Source of the DNA: Oikopleura dioica
Lineage: Eukaryota; Chordata; Appendicularia; Copelata; Oikopleuridae
Direction: 5' to 3'
Assembly (NCBI GenBank): GCA_907165135.1
Contig: OU015568.1
Span: forward strand, 132,501-196,500
Length of the DNA stretch: 64,000 bases
The position numbers and the translations under genes are program-made. Below, piece by piece: positions 21,125-31,879 of the stretch. Position 1 is the stretch's first letter. Each line of letters opens with the position of its first letter. The notes beneath the pieces were generated by a model. It saw only the letters and a program-made list of their open reading frames with translations, had not been told where the DNA came from and made no database searches.

Positions 21125-22764
21125 TTATTTCCCAAAACATCTTAAAATTGTCTTTACGAAAATGATTTTTCTTATTAAATTTACCATTATTATCGAAGCT
21201 TTTAGCTTAATGACATTGTAATCTTCTTTTTCGGAGATATTCAAGATAATTTTGATATATTTTTTCTCTAGATTTTCTTTAATTTTATTTTCATTCAAAT
21301 CGATATCACCTGGAAAAAGAGCACAAACTTCAAGAATTTGCTCCTCAGCAAGAAGAAACATCTTAAAAATTTACGATTTATGGTCAAATATAATATAAAC
21401 TTGCCTGCACGTTATTGCTATGAACTGCGTACCGAGATCCTGAGATTAGTTTTCGAATGTCAATATGGACAATTTTCTAACATTTTGATTGCTTAAGGGT
21501 ACTACCTTCGATTTCCCCAATTTTACCATTGAATAACTCTTAACATATCAATAATGATGGAGAACTTATAGGCTCTAAAAGTACATCTATCTTAGATCTT
21601 CAATCTGTCAGAAGCGTTTTCGGTTTGCTCAATAAAAAGTCGGTTAATTTCTAGCTCAAAGTAATCAACTATTCGAAAATGGCCTAAATAAACGGCCGAA
21701 TAGCCCGAAAGTTAGCCTGAAAACTGAGTAATATTATGATTTAAATATTAAATTTGAACCTTTATCTTAAAAATGACAGAAGGTTTTTGTGATTGAAAAA
21801 TAACTTATACCAAATTTAATTTTTTGAAAATTGTGTCTCTGCGACTTTGCTAAAACTAAGCATTTTTCAAAACTTGGCGACGCATTCTTGTCTCTAGAAG
21901 CCAAAATAACTAACTTTAAGAATTGATAAAGTCACCATGAAAGTCGCCTTGCTCTGAGCTTCAAAACAAGCACTTATTTGAAAGAATCAGACACGAAAAT
22001 TTTTTTCGGAAAAAATACCTTTTAGTACTGAAATCGATTTAAAATCGTTTTTTCATGAAAATGGTAAACGTTATGAATGAAATTTTCGGATATTTTTAGA
22101 TCAAAATTTTATGAAGAATCTATTTTCGATGAAAAATTAAACATTCACAGTCATCGGGGAAATCGAAGGTAGTACCCTTAAGGGTAATTCAGGAAATCGG
22201 CGCGGCGGCTCACTCTCGTTACGCGCCCCCTTAGTCAGTACTTTTTATAGTAGAATCGAATCCAGAGTTGGGAAGATCTTCTCAAATTTTATTTTTCGAC
22301 ATGAGTCAGAAAGCGGTCTCTAGTAGCAGATCATAAATGAGTGTTATCCTCATTGGTAGCGAAAATAAATTTTGAGAATATCTTTCCAACTCTTGATTCG
22401 AGTTTTACTTATAAAAGTACTGATTGAGGGGCGCGTGGCGAGCGTTAGCCGCCGCGCCGATTTCCTGCATCACATTTAAGGGGTTCGCATACGATATTTT
22501 CAAAATCTCTATTATCGAGAAACGAGTATGCGCTTAAACAAAATCGTGTCGCTGGCCACAGAAATCAGCACATTCTCCATTAGCAAATAAATCAATTGAA
22601 AACCAGGCCTTTATCCGATTTAAATAATCGCTTGGATGCAAGTTCTGACTCTTGCAGAAGTCCTTCAGAAGTTCAAAAAATTCGATCAACCTATCATGTA
22701 TCTCATATTTTGAACTTATGCCTTCCAAAATATGCCTAAAATTATCGTTAGATAATAAATTCAT
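21125..22764 (-). CDS. Minus-strand exons of unknown function (middle part)
   Basis: One exon at about 22560-22764 starts with MNLLSNDNFRHILEGISSKY and reads LIEFFELLKDFCKSQNLHPS..., helical and protein-like. A second at 21125-21361 reads LLAEEQILEVCALFPGDIDL ... KIILNISEKEDYNVIKLKAS. The DNA between them is largely the two inverted-repeat elements at 21493-22475. I could not fix the junctions. The style and strand match the exons at 18961-20580 and 23715-26108, so they may be one gene of the giant element. Confidence 0.35.
21493..22181. mobile_element. TTAA-bounded inverted-repeat element 3 (681 bp)
   Basis: Ends TTAA-GGGTACTACCTTCGATTTCC and the exact inverse GGAAATCGAAGGTAGTACCC-TTAA. The interior is AT-rich and non-coding. 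Its length is nearly that of element 1 (684) and element 5 (681), though the end sequences differ. Confidence 0.85.
22182..22475. mobile_element. Inverted-repeat element 4 (about 290 bp), abutting element 3
   Basis: Inverted ends CAGGAAATCGGCGCGGCGGCT (from 22190) and AGCCGCCGCGCCGATTTCCTG (to 22467), continuing inward with 'ttataa/gtacttttta' symmetry. TTAA is 8 bp outside each end (22178-22181 and 22476-22479). Non-coding. It follows directly after element 3. Confidence 0.7.
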
Positions 22765-23714
22765 AAAAAAAACTTAACCGTAAGTCATTTGCATTGTGTG
22801 AAGCCAGTATTCTTGAGCCAAACGTCAACTTTAATGTTAACAATTTTATTTTTCTTTATATTTAAAATCTACCTTTAAGCTCATAAGAAGCTTAGAGACA
22901 TCTTTTTTACGGTTAAAATACAGAAGCCTTAGATTAAAAATAATGAACATGCATTTTTAACCGTTCCTTCTGGTTGACCCCGCTTATTTTTGTCCAAAGC
23001 TGACTGTGATTGATCTTCAGTATCAAAATGTTCTTGTTATGGTTCATTAATATAAAAATGGAGCGATGTGAATATGACCGAAAATCAAGAAACATTTTAT
23101 TTATTGGATTAACAAATAATGAACCGTACGGCAAAAGCTCTTTCGTCGAAACGGCCGGCTACGACAGTGTTTCTTACGATCTGCAAAATGTTGGGTTAGT
23201 TTCAATCCCAGAACCAAGCATTTTTCCGAGAAAAAATTCAAGGCAAATAATTACTATAATTATGTGTAATATAAAGAAACACTGTCTATGTGCACTGATA
23301 ATAGAGATCTATAAAAGTGCCGTAAACGATACGAATTTAACCCTATCTCGAGCGCGAGCGCATGTTGATGCGCTCGCTAGTGTAAATAACGAGCTCTGAT
23401 TGGAGGAGAATTTCACTGCTCGAGACGGGGTTAAAAATCATAAAAAATTAAGATCCCTGTTTGAGCAGTGAACTTCCAGTATTTCCTGAGGAAATCCTTC
23501 TTCTTTAAAGATCGCGATCATTTTTCTGGTCGATGCAAGCGCAGCTGCTGCGGTATCTTATTTTATAAAATTAAGTTTTATCGAAATTAAAAAAATATTA
23601 AAACCTGAAACGATGAAACGAACCCGAGATATCATCTCACTTGTAATGGGTTTTCTACATATATGAATTCAAATTTTAATCAAATAAAACCCCTGCTATA
23701 AAATGAATATTGTT

Positions 23715-26108
23715 TAAGCTGCTTCACGGAGGTTTGAAAAAGTAACTTTTAGCTTATCAAAAGATAACGGGCTTTCCAATGAGCTGAGTCTTAAGGTCTC
23801 AATGTTCCATTGAAATTGAGGGTCAAAGTTTTTGCGGCAACTGAGCTTAGCTACAAAATATGACAATTTTAAAAGATGGAAGTGAAAGAAAATAAAAAGT
23901 TAAGTTTGGCCCTTCAATTTCATGAAAATCGAAAAATATTTTCTGCATAGATAGTGAGAGTGATAAAGAGCGAGCCGAGCGCACGGAGCTTGGTCGGCGG
24001 AGTCCCTTATATTCACATGAGCGAAAACAACGCGCAGTTTTTTCAAAACCTTCCTTAACAGCTTCCTTGGCGACACTGTCAGCGTTGTGAAATTGCTGTT
24101 GATAAACTGAAAGAGCCATAAAAGACGATGTTCCGTCCTCGAATTCTTGATTGGAGATACCAATGGCATACACAGGAATCAGGGTTCTAAATCGACTAGT
24201 CAAGTTTCGACTAAAGTCTAAGTCGAGTCGAGTCTTAGTCGAAAAGACTAGCTCGACTCGACTAGACAGGTTGTTGAAATAAGTCGACTCGACTCGACTT
24301 GACTTGACCCTATAAGTCAACTAGATTGTCGACTAGTCGAAAAAGTCGAGAGCAATATTGAGGAGAAAGTCGAAAAATCTAGTCGAATAAGTCGAAAATC
24401 TAGTCGAATAAGTCGAAAAAATCACTTTTTTGCTTTGGACTTTTCGACTTCGCTTTCGACTTTGGACTAAATTTCGACTATTCGACAATTTTTCGACTTT
24501 TTCGACTAAATTTATATATTTTTCCAGTTTTTCAACTTTTCGACTAATAAGTCGATTTAGTCGACTCGACTCGACTCGACTCGACTAGCGATTTTCAAAA
24601 CGCTTTCGACTCGACTCGACTCGACTCGGCATTTTCAGCTAGCCTTTCGACTCGACTCGACTCGACTTCTGAGATTCAGCTCAGATTTAGAACCCTGACA
24701 GGAATATTTCTATAAAAAGAACTTGATAAACAGTTCAGACACTCCTTAATCCGTTAACCAGCCAATCAAATATTTGGATACATGATCGAAGGCGCGCTCT
24801 TTGAATTTTTTACCTTGCCGATGTTGTTCCGTCTTTATCAGGGTCATTCGCTTTAGTATAATTTTTTCTATTTTATCCATGTATCGAACTGATGACCTCT
24901 TTAAAATAAGTTATTTTATTATCATTTATGACCCTTTACAATATGAATGCACAAAATTTCAGATTTTTTACAAACCACTCGATCTGTGCTTTTCAAAGAA
25001 TGAAACTGTACGTTCTTAAGGATAAAATAATAAAAATTTTTTTCACTCTTTGCTGATATGATCGGAATAAAGCCAAGTGGCAGCGTTGCAATTAATCTTC
25101 TTGATGGAACCGAGTAAATTTTCTCACGATTTTCCTTATCGCTATCAATGCAAACTTCTTTTAGACAGGGTGTGATTGAGGCGAAATCGAAAAGAAGCTC
25201 ATTTATGTCTTCGAAAGGATTTAGCTTTAATTTAATGAAATAAGAAAGAATTTTTTGAAATTTTAAATCATTTAATTTTTGATTAGAAAGAAAACCTTTT
25301 CTGTACTCTTCAACCCTTTCAATTTTGCTTGAAACAAAACTTTGAGGGTTTCGACTTTATATGTAGGCTAAAAATTTTGATTTGATCATTAACGTGAACT
25401 CACTGTTGATTGGCCACGATTATCTTTTGATTGCGAATTCGATCTGCGATCCGGTGCTTCTTTCAGGAATATTTGTCGGATAGAACTGCATTGTCTCATA
25501 ATATTTTCATCCTCGATAGAATCTTTGTAAATTTTTCTTTGTTTTCTTGGACGGAGAACTCTGTCACAGGAATTGGAAGTCAAAATTGTTTCTGACTCGG
25601 GCAAACATTCACTGTATCGATTAAGACTCTCAGAATCATCGTTATCACATTCCATTGGCTGAGAAGGTGGAAAATAAGCATCTTCAGCGGCATTACAGAA
25701 ATAGAGTTCGAATGTGGCACTTGGATCTTGCAGAATCATTTTAGCCAACGCTGCTTGGTTCCATTTTGGCTGTGCCTTGTTTAAGTCGAGAGTGGGCCAC
25801 AGCAATTTTCCTTTCATTTTATCACCAAGAATTTTATTAAGTTCATGAAGAGCTTTTCGATCAGGTCTTTGGAAGAAATTGTACCACATTTCTCGTTCAC
25901 TTAATTTTCGGGAGTTTTTGTAATTTTCCATTTTCTCCCAAAGTTCTTTTTCAAAATAACCTTTAAATTTTGTTTCTTTTGCGCTCACTGAAAATTTACC
26001 GTTTTGAATCATGAAATTTTTAATATCTTCATATCTTAATGGACATCCGTCTTTTCTCTTATCAGCGGCGCTCGCATTGACAAATAGAATAAAAAAAACA
26101 AATATCAT
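23715..26108 (-). CDS. Minus-strand spliced gene of unknown function (5' part), in the giant element
   Basis: The first exon (25389-26108) starts with a signal-like MIFVFFILFVNASA, then a helical charged region (KFKGYFEKELWEKMENY; FFQRPDRKALHELNKILGDK), an acidic stretch, and a basic RVLRPRKQRKIY. A donor GTGAGTTCAC follows. Further exons read FEDINELLFDFASITPCLKE ... IATLPLGFIPIISAKSEKNF (about 25030-25250), RSSVRYMDKIEKIILKRM (about 24820-24890), and RNIPVYAIGISNQEFEDGT ... VAKEAVKEGFEKTARC (about 24010-24180 plus 24706-24715). A C-terminal-looking piece near 23720-23850 ends SFDKLKVTFSNLREAA and a stop. The exon at 24,179 is split by a 518-bp element; removing it restores RNIPVYAIG. The family is unknown. 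It is the largest candidate for an element-encoded protein. Confidence 0.45.
24180..24697. mobile_element. 518-bp element with 8-bp duplication ACAGGAAT and a GTCGACTC minisatellite
   Basis: Ends CAGGGTTCTAAAT and ATTTAGAACCCTG; ACAGGAAT on both sides (24172-24179 and 24698-24705). The interior is almost entirely runs of GACTCGACTC and GTCGAAAA, a degenerate 5-bp (TCGAC) array. CAGGG ends with 8-bp duplication fit hAT. It interrupts an exon of the minus-strand gene. Removal restores the frame. Confidence 0.9.
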
Positions 26109-26317
26109 TTCAATAAGAAATTCGATTTTAAAATTGATGGGAACGCTTCTAAAATTTAGAAATATGACCTTGGAAATATTCCAAAATTAACCGCTGGTTT
26201 TTGCCAAGTTTTCAGCGAGAGAATATGAGTCACAAATTGTGTCTTCATCTTTTGAGAGTTTTTGGCCAACGAACTTAAGGAGGAAAGCCCCTTTAAAATT
26301 TAATCAGTCGAATTTTA

Positions 26318-29300
26318 GAGGCCGTCTCAGCCCAATTTTTTGATTTTTGAATTTAAGGGGCTTGCCGGCCTTTCGGGCCGTCTCAGCCCCATTTTTTGAT
26401 TTTTGAATTTAAGGGGCTTGCCGGCCCTTCGCGCCGTCTCAGCCCAATTTTTTGATTTTTGAATTTGAGGGCTCGCCGGCCCTTCGGGCCGTCTCAGCCC
26501 CATTTTTTTGATTTTTGAATTTAAGGGGCTTGCCGGCCTTTCGGGCCGTCTCAGCCCCATTTTTTGATTTTTGAATTTAAGGGGCTTGCTGGCCCTACGG
26601 GCCGTCTCAGCCCCATTTTATGATTTTTGATTTAAGGGGCTTGCCGGCCCTTCGGGCCGTCTCAGCCCAATTTTTTGATTTCTGAATTTAAGGGGCTTGC
26701 CGGCCCTTTGGGCCGTCTCAGCCCAATTTTTTGATTTTTGAATTTAAGGGCTTGCCGGCCCTTCGGGCCGTCTCAGCCCCATTTTTCGATTTCTGAATTT
26801 AAGGGGCTTGCCGGCCCTTTGGGCCGTCTCAGCCCAATTTTTGATTTTTGAATTTAAGGGGCTTGCCGGCCCTTCGGGCCGTCTCAGCCCCATTTTATGA
26901 TTTCTGAATTTAAGGGGCTTGCCGGCCCTTTGGGCCGTCTCAGCCCAATTTTATGATTTTTGAATTTAAGGGGCTTGCCGGCCCTTCGGGCCGTCTCAGC
27001 CCAATTTTATGATTTTTGAATTTAAGGGGCTTGCCGGCCCTTCGGGCCGTCTCAGCCCAATTTTTTGATTTCTGAATTTAAGGGGCTTGCCGGCCCTTTG
27101 GGCCGTCTCAGCCAAATTTTTTGATTTCTGAATTTAAGGGGCTTGCCGGCCTTTCGGGCCGTCTCAGCCCCATTTTTTGATTTTTGAATTTAAGGGCTTG
27201 CTGGCCCTACGGGCCGTCTCAGCCCCATTTTTTGATTTTTGAATTTAAGGGGCTTGCCAGCCTTTCGGGCCGTCTCAGCCCCATTTTTTGATTTTTGAAT
27301 TTAAGGGGCTTGCCGGCCCTTCGGGCCGTCTCAGCCCAATTTTTTGATTTCTGAATTTAAGGGGCTTGCCGGCCCTTTGGGCCGTCTCAGCCCCATTTTT
27401 TGGTTTTTGAATTTAAGGGGCTTGCCGGCCTTTCGGGCCGTCTCAGCCCCATTTTGTGATTTTTGAATTTAAGGGCTTGCCGGCCCTTCGGGCCGTCTCA
27501 GCCCATTTTTTTGATTTTTGAATCTGAAGGGCTCGCCGGCCATTCGGGCCGCTTTAGCCCGATTTTATGATTTTGAATTTAAGGGGCTTGCCGGCCTTTC
27601 GGGCCGTCTCAGCCCCATTTTTTGATTTTTGAATTAAAGGAGCTTGCCGGCCCTTCGGGCCGTCTCAGCCTCATTTTGTGATTTTTGAATTTAAGGGGCC
27701 TGCCGGCCCTTCGGGCCATCTCAGCCCAATTTGGTGATCTTTGAATTTAAGGGCTTGCCGGCCCTTCGGGCCGTCTCAGCCCCATTTTTTGATTTTTGAA
27801 TTTAAGGGACTTGCCGGCCCTTCGGGCCGTCTCAACCCAATTTTTTGATTTTTGAATTTAAGGGGCTTGCCGGCCTTTCGGGCCGTCTAAGCCCCATTTT
27901 GTGATTTTTGAATTTAAGGGGCTTGCCGGCCCTTCGGGCCGTCTCAGCCCCATTTTGTGATTTTTGAGTTTAAGGGGCTTGCCGGCCCTTCGGGCTGTCT
28001 CAGCCCCATTTTGTGATTTTTGAATTTAAGGGGCTTGCCGGCCCTTCGCGCCGTCTCAGCCCAATTTTTTGATTTTTGAATTTGAGGGCTCGCCGGCCCT
28101 TCGGGCCGTCTCAGCCCCATTTTTTGATTTTTGAATTTAAGGGGCTTGCCGGCCTTTCGGGCCGTCTCAGCCCCATTTTTGATTTTTGAATTTAAGGGCT
28201 TGCTGGCCCTACGGGCCGTCTCAGCCCCATTTTATGATTTTTGATTTAAGGGGCTTGCCGGCCCTTCGGGCCGTCTCAGCCCAATTTTTGATTTCTGAAT
28301 TTAAGGGGCTTGCCGGCCCTTTGGGCCGTCTCAGCCCAATTTTTTGATTTTTGAATTTAAGGGGCTTGCCGGCCCTTCGGGCCGTCTCAGCCCCATTTTT
28401 CGATTTCTGAATTTAAGGGGCTTGCCGGCCCTTTGGGCCGTCTCAGCCCAATTTTTTGATTTTTGAATTTAAGGGCTTGCCGGCCCTTCGGGCCGTCTCA
28501 GCCCCATTTTATGATTTCTGAATTTAAGGGGCTTGCCGGCCCTTTGGGCCGTCTCAGCCCAATTTTATGATTTTTGAATTTAAGGGGCTTGCCGGCCCTT
28601 CGGGCCGTCTCAGCCCAATTTTATGATTTTTGAATTTAAGGGGCTTGCCGGCCCTTCGGGCCGTCTCAGCCCAATTTTTTGATTTCTGAATTTAAGGGGC
28701 TTGCCGGCCCTTTGGGCCGTCTCAGCCAAATTTTTTGATTTCTGAATTTAAGGGGCTTGCCGGCCTTTCGGGCCGTCTCAGCCCCATTTTTTGATTTTTG
28801 AATTTAAGGGGCTTGCTGGCCCTACGGGCCGTCTCAGCCCCATTTTTTGATTTTTGAATTTAAGGGGCTTGCCAGCCTTTCGGGCCGTCTCAGCCCCATT
28901 TTTTGATTTTTGAATTTAAGGGCTTGCCGGCCCTTCGGGCCGTCTCAGCCCAATTTTTTGATTTCTGAATTTAAGGGGCTTGCCGGCCCTTTGGGCCGTC
29001 TCAGCCCCATTTTTGGTTTTTGAATTTAAGGGGCTTGCCGGCCTTTCGGGCCGTCTCAGCCCCATTTTGTGATTTTTGAATTTAAGGGGCTTGCCGGCCC
29101 TTCGGGCCGTCTCAGCCCATTTTTTTGATTTTTGAATCTGAAGGGCTCGCCGGCCATTCGGGCCGCTTTAGCCCGATTTTATGATTTTTGAATTTAAGGG
29201 GCTTGCCGGCCTTTCGGGCCGTCTCAGCCCCATTTTTTGATTTTTGAATTAAAGGAGCTTGCCGGCCCTTCGGGCCGTCTCAGCCTCATTTTGTGATTTT

Positions 29301-30154
29301 TGAATTTAAGGGGCCTGCCGGCCCTTCGGGCCATCTCAGCCCAATTTGGTGATCTTTGAATTTAAGGGCTTGCCGGCCCTTCGGGCCGTCTCAGCCCCAT
29401 TTTTTGATTTTTGAATTTAAGGGACTTGCCGGCCCTTCGGGCCGTCTCAACCCAATTTTTTGATTTTTGAATTTAAGGGGCTTGCCGGCCTTTCGGGCCG
29501 TCTAAGCCCCATTTTGTGATTTTTGAATTTAAGGGGCTTGCCGGCCCTTCGGGCCGTCTCAGCCCCATTTTGTGATTTTTGAGTTTAAGGGGCTTGCCGG
29601 CCCTTCGGGCTGTCTCAGCCCCATTTTGTGATTTTTGAATTTAAGGGGCTTGCCGGCCTTTCGGGCCGTCTCAGCCCCATTTTTTGATTTTTGAATTTAA
29701 GGGGCTTGCCGGCCCTTCGGGCCGTCTCAGCCCCATTTTGTGATTTTGAATTTAAGGGGCTTGCCGGCCCTTCGGGCCGTCTCAGCCCCATTTTGTGATT
29801 TTTGAATTTAAGGGCTTGCCGGCCCTTCGGGCCATCTCAGCCCAATTTTGTGATCTTTGAATTTAAGGGGCTTGCCGGCCCTTCGGGCCGTCTCAGCCCC
29901 ATTTTTTGATTTTTGAATTTAAGGGACTTGCCGGCCTTTCGGGCCGTCTAAGCCCCATTTTTTGATTTTGAATTTAAGGGGCTTGCCGGCCTTTCGGGCC
30001 GTCTCAGCCCCATTTTTTGATTTTTGAATTTAAGGGCTTGCCGGCCCTTCGGGCCGTCTCAGCCCAATTTTTTAATTTTTGAATTTAAGGGGCTTGCCGG
30101 CCTTTCGGGCCGTCTCAGCCCCATTTTGTGATTTTTGAATTTAAGGGGCTTGCC
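26318..30154. repeat. Satellite array: about 68 monomers of 56 bp, 1.6 kb higher-order period
   Basis: Monomer: GGGGCTTGCCGGCCCTTCGG then GCCGTCTCAGCCCC then ATTTTTTGATTTTTGAATTTAA. Each monomer carries the hairpin GGCCC-TTC-GGGCC. Marker variants recur about 1615 bp apart: the odd unit with AATCTGAAGGGCTCG at 27521 and 29135, GGGGCCTGCC at 27694 and 29310, CCCTTCGCGCC at 26431 and 28048. So the array holds two full higher-order copies plus a partial third. It is within the giant element. No protein role seen. Confidence 0.95.
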
Positions 30155-30213
30155 TCGTGTAGAGAGATTTTTTCATAACTTCAATCGCTTAAAATCTTCG
30201 AGGGAAAAAATCG

Positions 30214-30506
30214 CTAAAAAGACCGAGCGTTCATGAATTCGATGATTTGCTTGAAGGCCAGGGTCTCCATTTTGCTTGTTTGATTGTTCGACGTTTGCGA
30301 GCTCTGGGCCTGTTTCTCCTTATCGCGACGGATGTGCTCTCCAATATTAATTGCGGATTGCAGCGGCTTCTCACGCAGAAAAAATGATCGCCCAGAAGTG
30401 ACTCGGATCTTGAAAATCTCACCGCTCTGTTGAATGAGGCCCTTTTCTCCAGCTGATCAGGCCTGTTGCTAAGATCAGATGAGGAGTGTTTTAATGAATC
30501 GCGCAT
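30214..30506 (-). CDS. Small intact two-exon gene, function unknown
   Basis: Start at 30506: MRDSLKHSSSDLSNRPDQLE ... SFNRA. A 56-nt intron (30367-30422, GTGAG...GAAG) rejoins in phase to PLQSAINIGEHIRRDKEKQA, then a Ser/Gln/Asn-rich stretch and METLAFKQIIEFMNARSF, stop at 30214-30216. About 78 residues, hydrophilic, predicted helical ends. No stop or frameshift. The 'AINIGEHIRRDKEK' segment has a faint look of small BORC/BLOC-type helical subunits, but I would not name it. It lies between the satellite and the right inverted repeat, so it travels with the element. Confidence 0.6.
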
Positions 30507-30807
30507 TGTTATAGTTTCGAGAGCAAGTGAGCTCCGCCGACCGGAGAAACTGTCGCTGCACTGTCGTGGTTCTCGGTTCGAGTTGATACAGAGTAATAAA
30601 TAAAGTACTAAGACGCCGGTTTTATCATACTTCTTTATTTCAATTTAATAGATCTTTCGTACAGTCTATGACTTATAATACTAAGATAAAAATGGCCAAG
30701 AGTTTGTAATTTTTCAATGTATCTTCTTGGGAAATTGCAGCTTAATTTAAACAGGCCGTGTTTTACATGTAAAAGTGCACAAGTAGCAAGTAAGAGCCAG
30801 CCGAATT

Positions 30808-31081
30808 CTATCCGAGATTCTGTTGCCCTTCTCTGCTTGTGATGAATTCGTTGTCGGGGTCGAACGGATCGAATACGTCTCTGTAGGCAGCATCGTCGTC
30901 AACTCCATCGACGTCCAAATCAGCACCGACGCGGTAGCCAGCCATGAAACCTGAATTTATGAGTTAGAATTTATTGTCGAAATAAAAAACAAGGCTTCAA
31001 TCAAAAAGACTTACCAGCAAATCCAACTGCTAAAATAACGAGAGCTGCAATGAAGCCAACAACAATTTTGCAGCAAATCAT
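30808..31081 (-). CDS. Small intact single-pass membrane protein
   Basis: Start at 31079-31081: MICCKIVVGFIAALVILAVG is one hydrophobic span directly after a Cys pair. A 64-nt intron (30951-31014, GTAAG...TTCAG) rejoins in phase to FMAGYRVGADLDVDGVDDDA, then a Asp/Phe-Pro segment (DVFDPFDPDNEF) and stop at 30808-30810. About 69 residues. Orientation is likely short N-terminus inside and acidic tail outside, or a signal anchor. No family recognised. No defects. It is 440 bp from the right inverted repeat of the giant element. Confidence 0.65.
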
Positions 31082-31520
31082 TCGCTTGAGATTGTCTTTT
31101 TTGGCTTTTTATTTGATTTAAATTGTAAAATATTTGATTTATTAATAATGTGTTAAATATATATCGAATTTAGATAAAAGCCATTCCAAGACATCGTAAT
31201 TGGAAGCATTTTTTTTCTCTTTCTCTCTCTTTCCCTTCGAGAAAAGGGTTATTCAACCCTTCCTCAAGACTCATGATAGCAAAATTCGAATTCAGTAGCT
31301 TTTAAATCGCGTTTTGAAAGACTGAATCGAAGAAAAACCGGCAAAAGGGGACCTGGAATCATTTTTCCCTTTCATCCCTTTTCCGCGAATCAGGAGCTTC
31401 CGTAGGAACAACCCACTTTTAGAATTCAAATAAAATGTATGATCATTATTAACAAATGAATTGAAATACAGTGCTGATAAGGATTTGATAGCAATGAAAA
31501 GTGTTTCCAGCGGTGAAATT

Positions 31521-31879
31521 GGCAAGCGGGCGAACAGCGCCGCCACGCGGCTGCCGCGCTGTTACGTAACCGCCGCGTCACTGATTTTTGTTTTCCTCTC
31601 TCGACAGTTTTTAGCTTTTTCTCGGTTTTTTCTTCTTACGCGGTTAAATTTTTTGCAGAAATGGATTTTTCGCATAAAAATACACTACTTTCCACGAAAA
31701 AATTAATTTTTGCATCCTTTAGAGGAGTTACAGAAAAGTGCCTAAAAATCCAGGTACCTATTTACGAAAATCCTTTTTTGGGTCCTATCAGAATCAGAAT
31801 TTTCTGCTCTACAAGATGGTACCCTTGGTTTTCCCAGGCGACCTCGCAATCGCGATTTAATTTTTGTATGCCATCCCTA
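31521..31879 (-). repeat. Right terminal inverted repeat of the giant element
   Basis: Inverse of 15082-15446. Compared on the same strand it differs by scattered substitutions and small length changes in A/T runs (for example fewer A in the AAAAAATT block near the tip). The outer tip is TAGGGATGGCATAC, directly next to the CCCATCAC duplication at 31880-31887. Confidence 0.9.

Larger units (their letters stand above)
15082..31879. mobile_element. Giant 16.8 kb transposable element inserted in connexin copy B
   Basis: Seen directly: the segment begins TAGGGATGGCATAC and ends with its inverse; imperfect inverted repeats of about 360 bp close both ends; the octamer CCCATCAC is present once on each side (15074-15081 and 31880-31887). 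The two flanks are halves of one connexin that rejoin in frame (KMQVMG + KKMVEVV) when the segment and one octamer are removed. Copy A of the connexin shows the empty site. Known: 8-bp duplications with YAGGG ends are typical of hAT, and KDZ/Zisupton and P elements also make 8-bp duplications. Unusual: size, long terminal repeats, a satellite array and several spliced genes as cargo. I did not recognise a transposase (no hAT dimerisation block seen), so mobilisation in trans or an unfamiliar enzyme among the unknown genes is possible. Confidence 0.9.

Noticed and set aside
26327..26560. Open frame reading repeated GLRRPERPASPLNSKIKK
   Set aside because: It is satellite monomer sequence read through 4 units; other units break the frame.
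26318..30154. CRISPR-like array
   Set aside because: Repeats are contiguous 56-bp monomers without unique spacers, and the genome is eukaryotic. It is a satellite.
15082..31879. Polinton/Maverick or a viral insertion
   Set aside because: Size and long inverted repeats fit, but I see no polymerase B, integrase, ATPase or capsid sequence, ends are TAGGG rather than AG-type, and the duplication is 8 bp rather than 5-6.
15082..31879. Naming the giant element as hAT
   Set aside because: Ends and duplication fit, yet no hAT transposase block was recognised, and other classes also make 8-bp duplications. Left as hAT-like at most.
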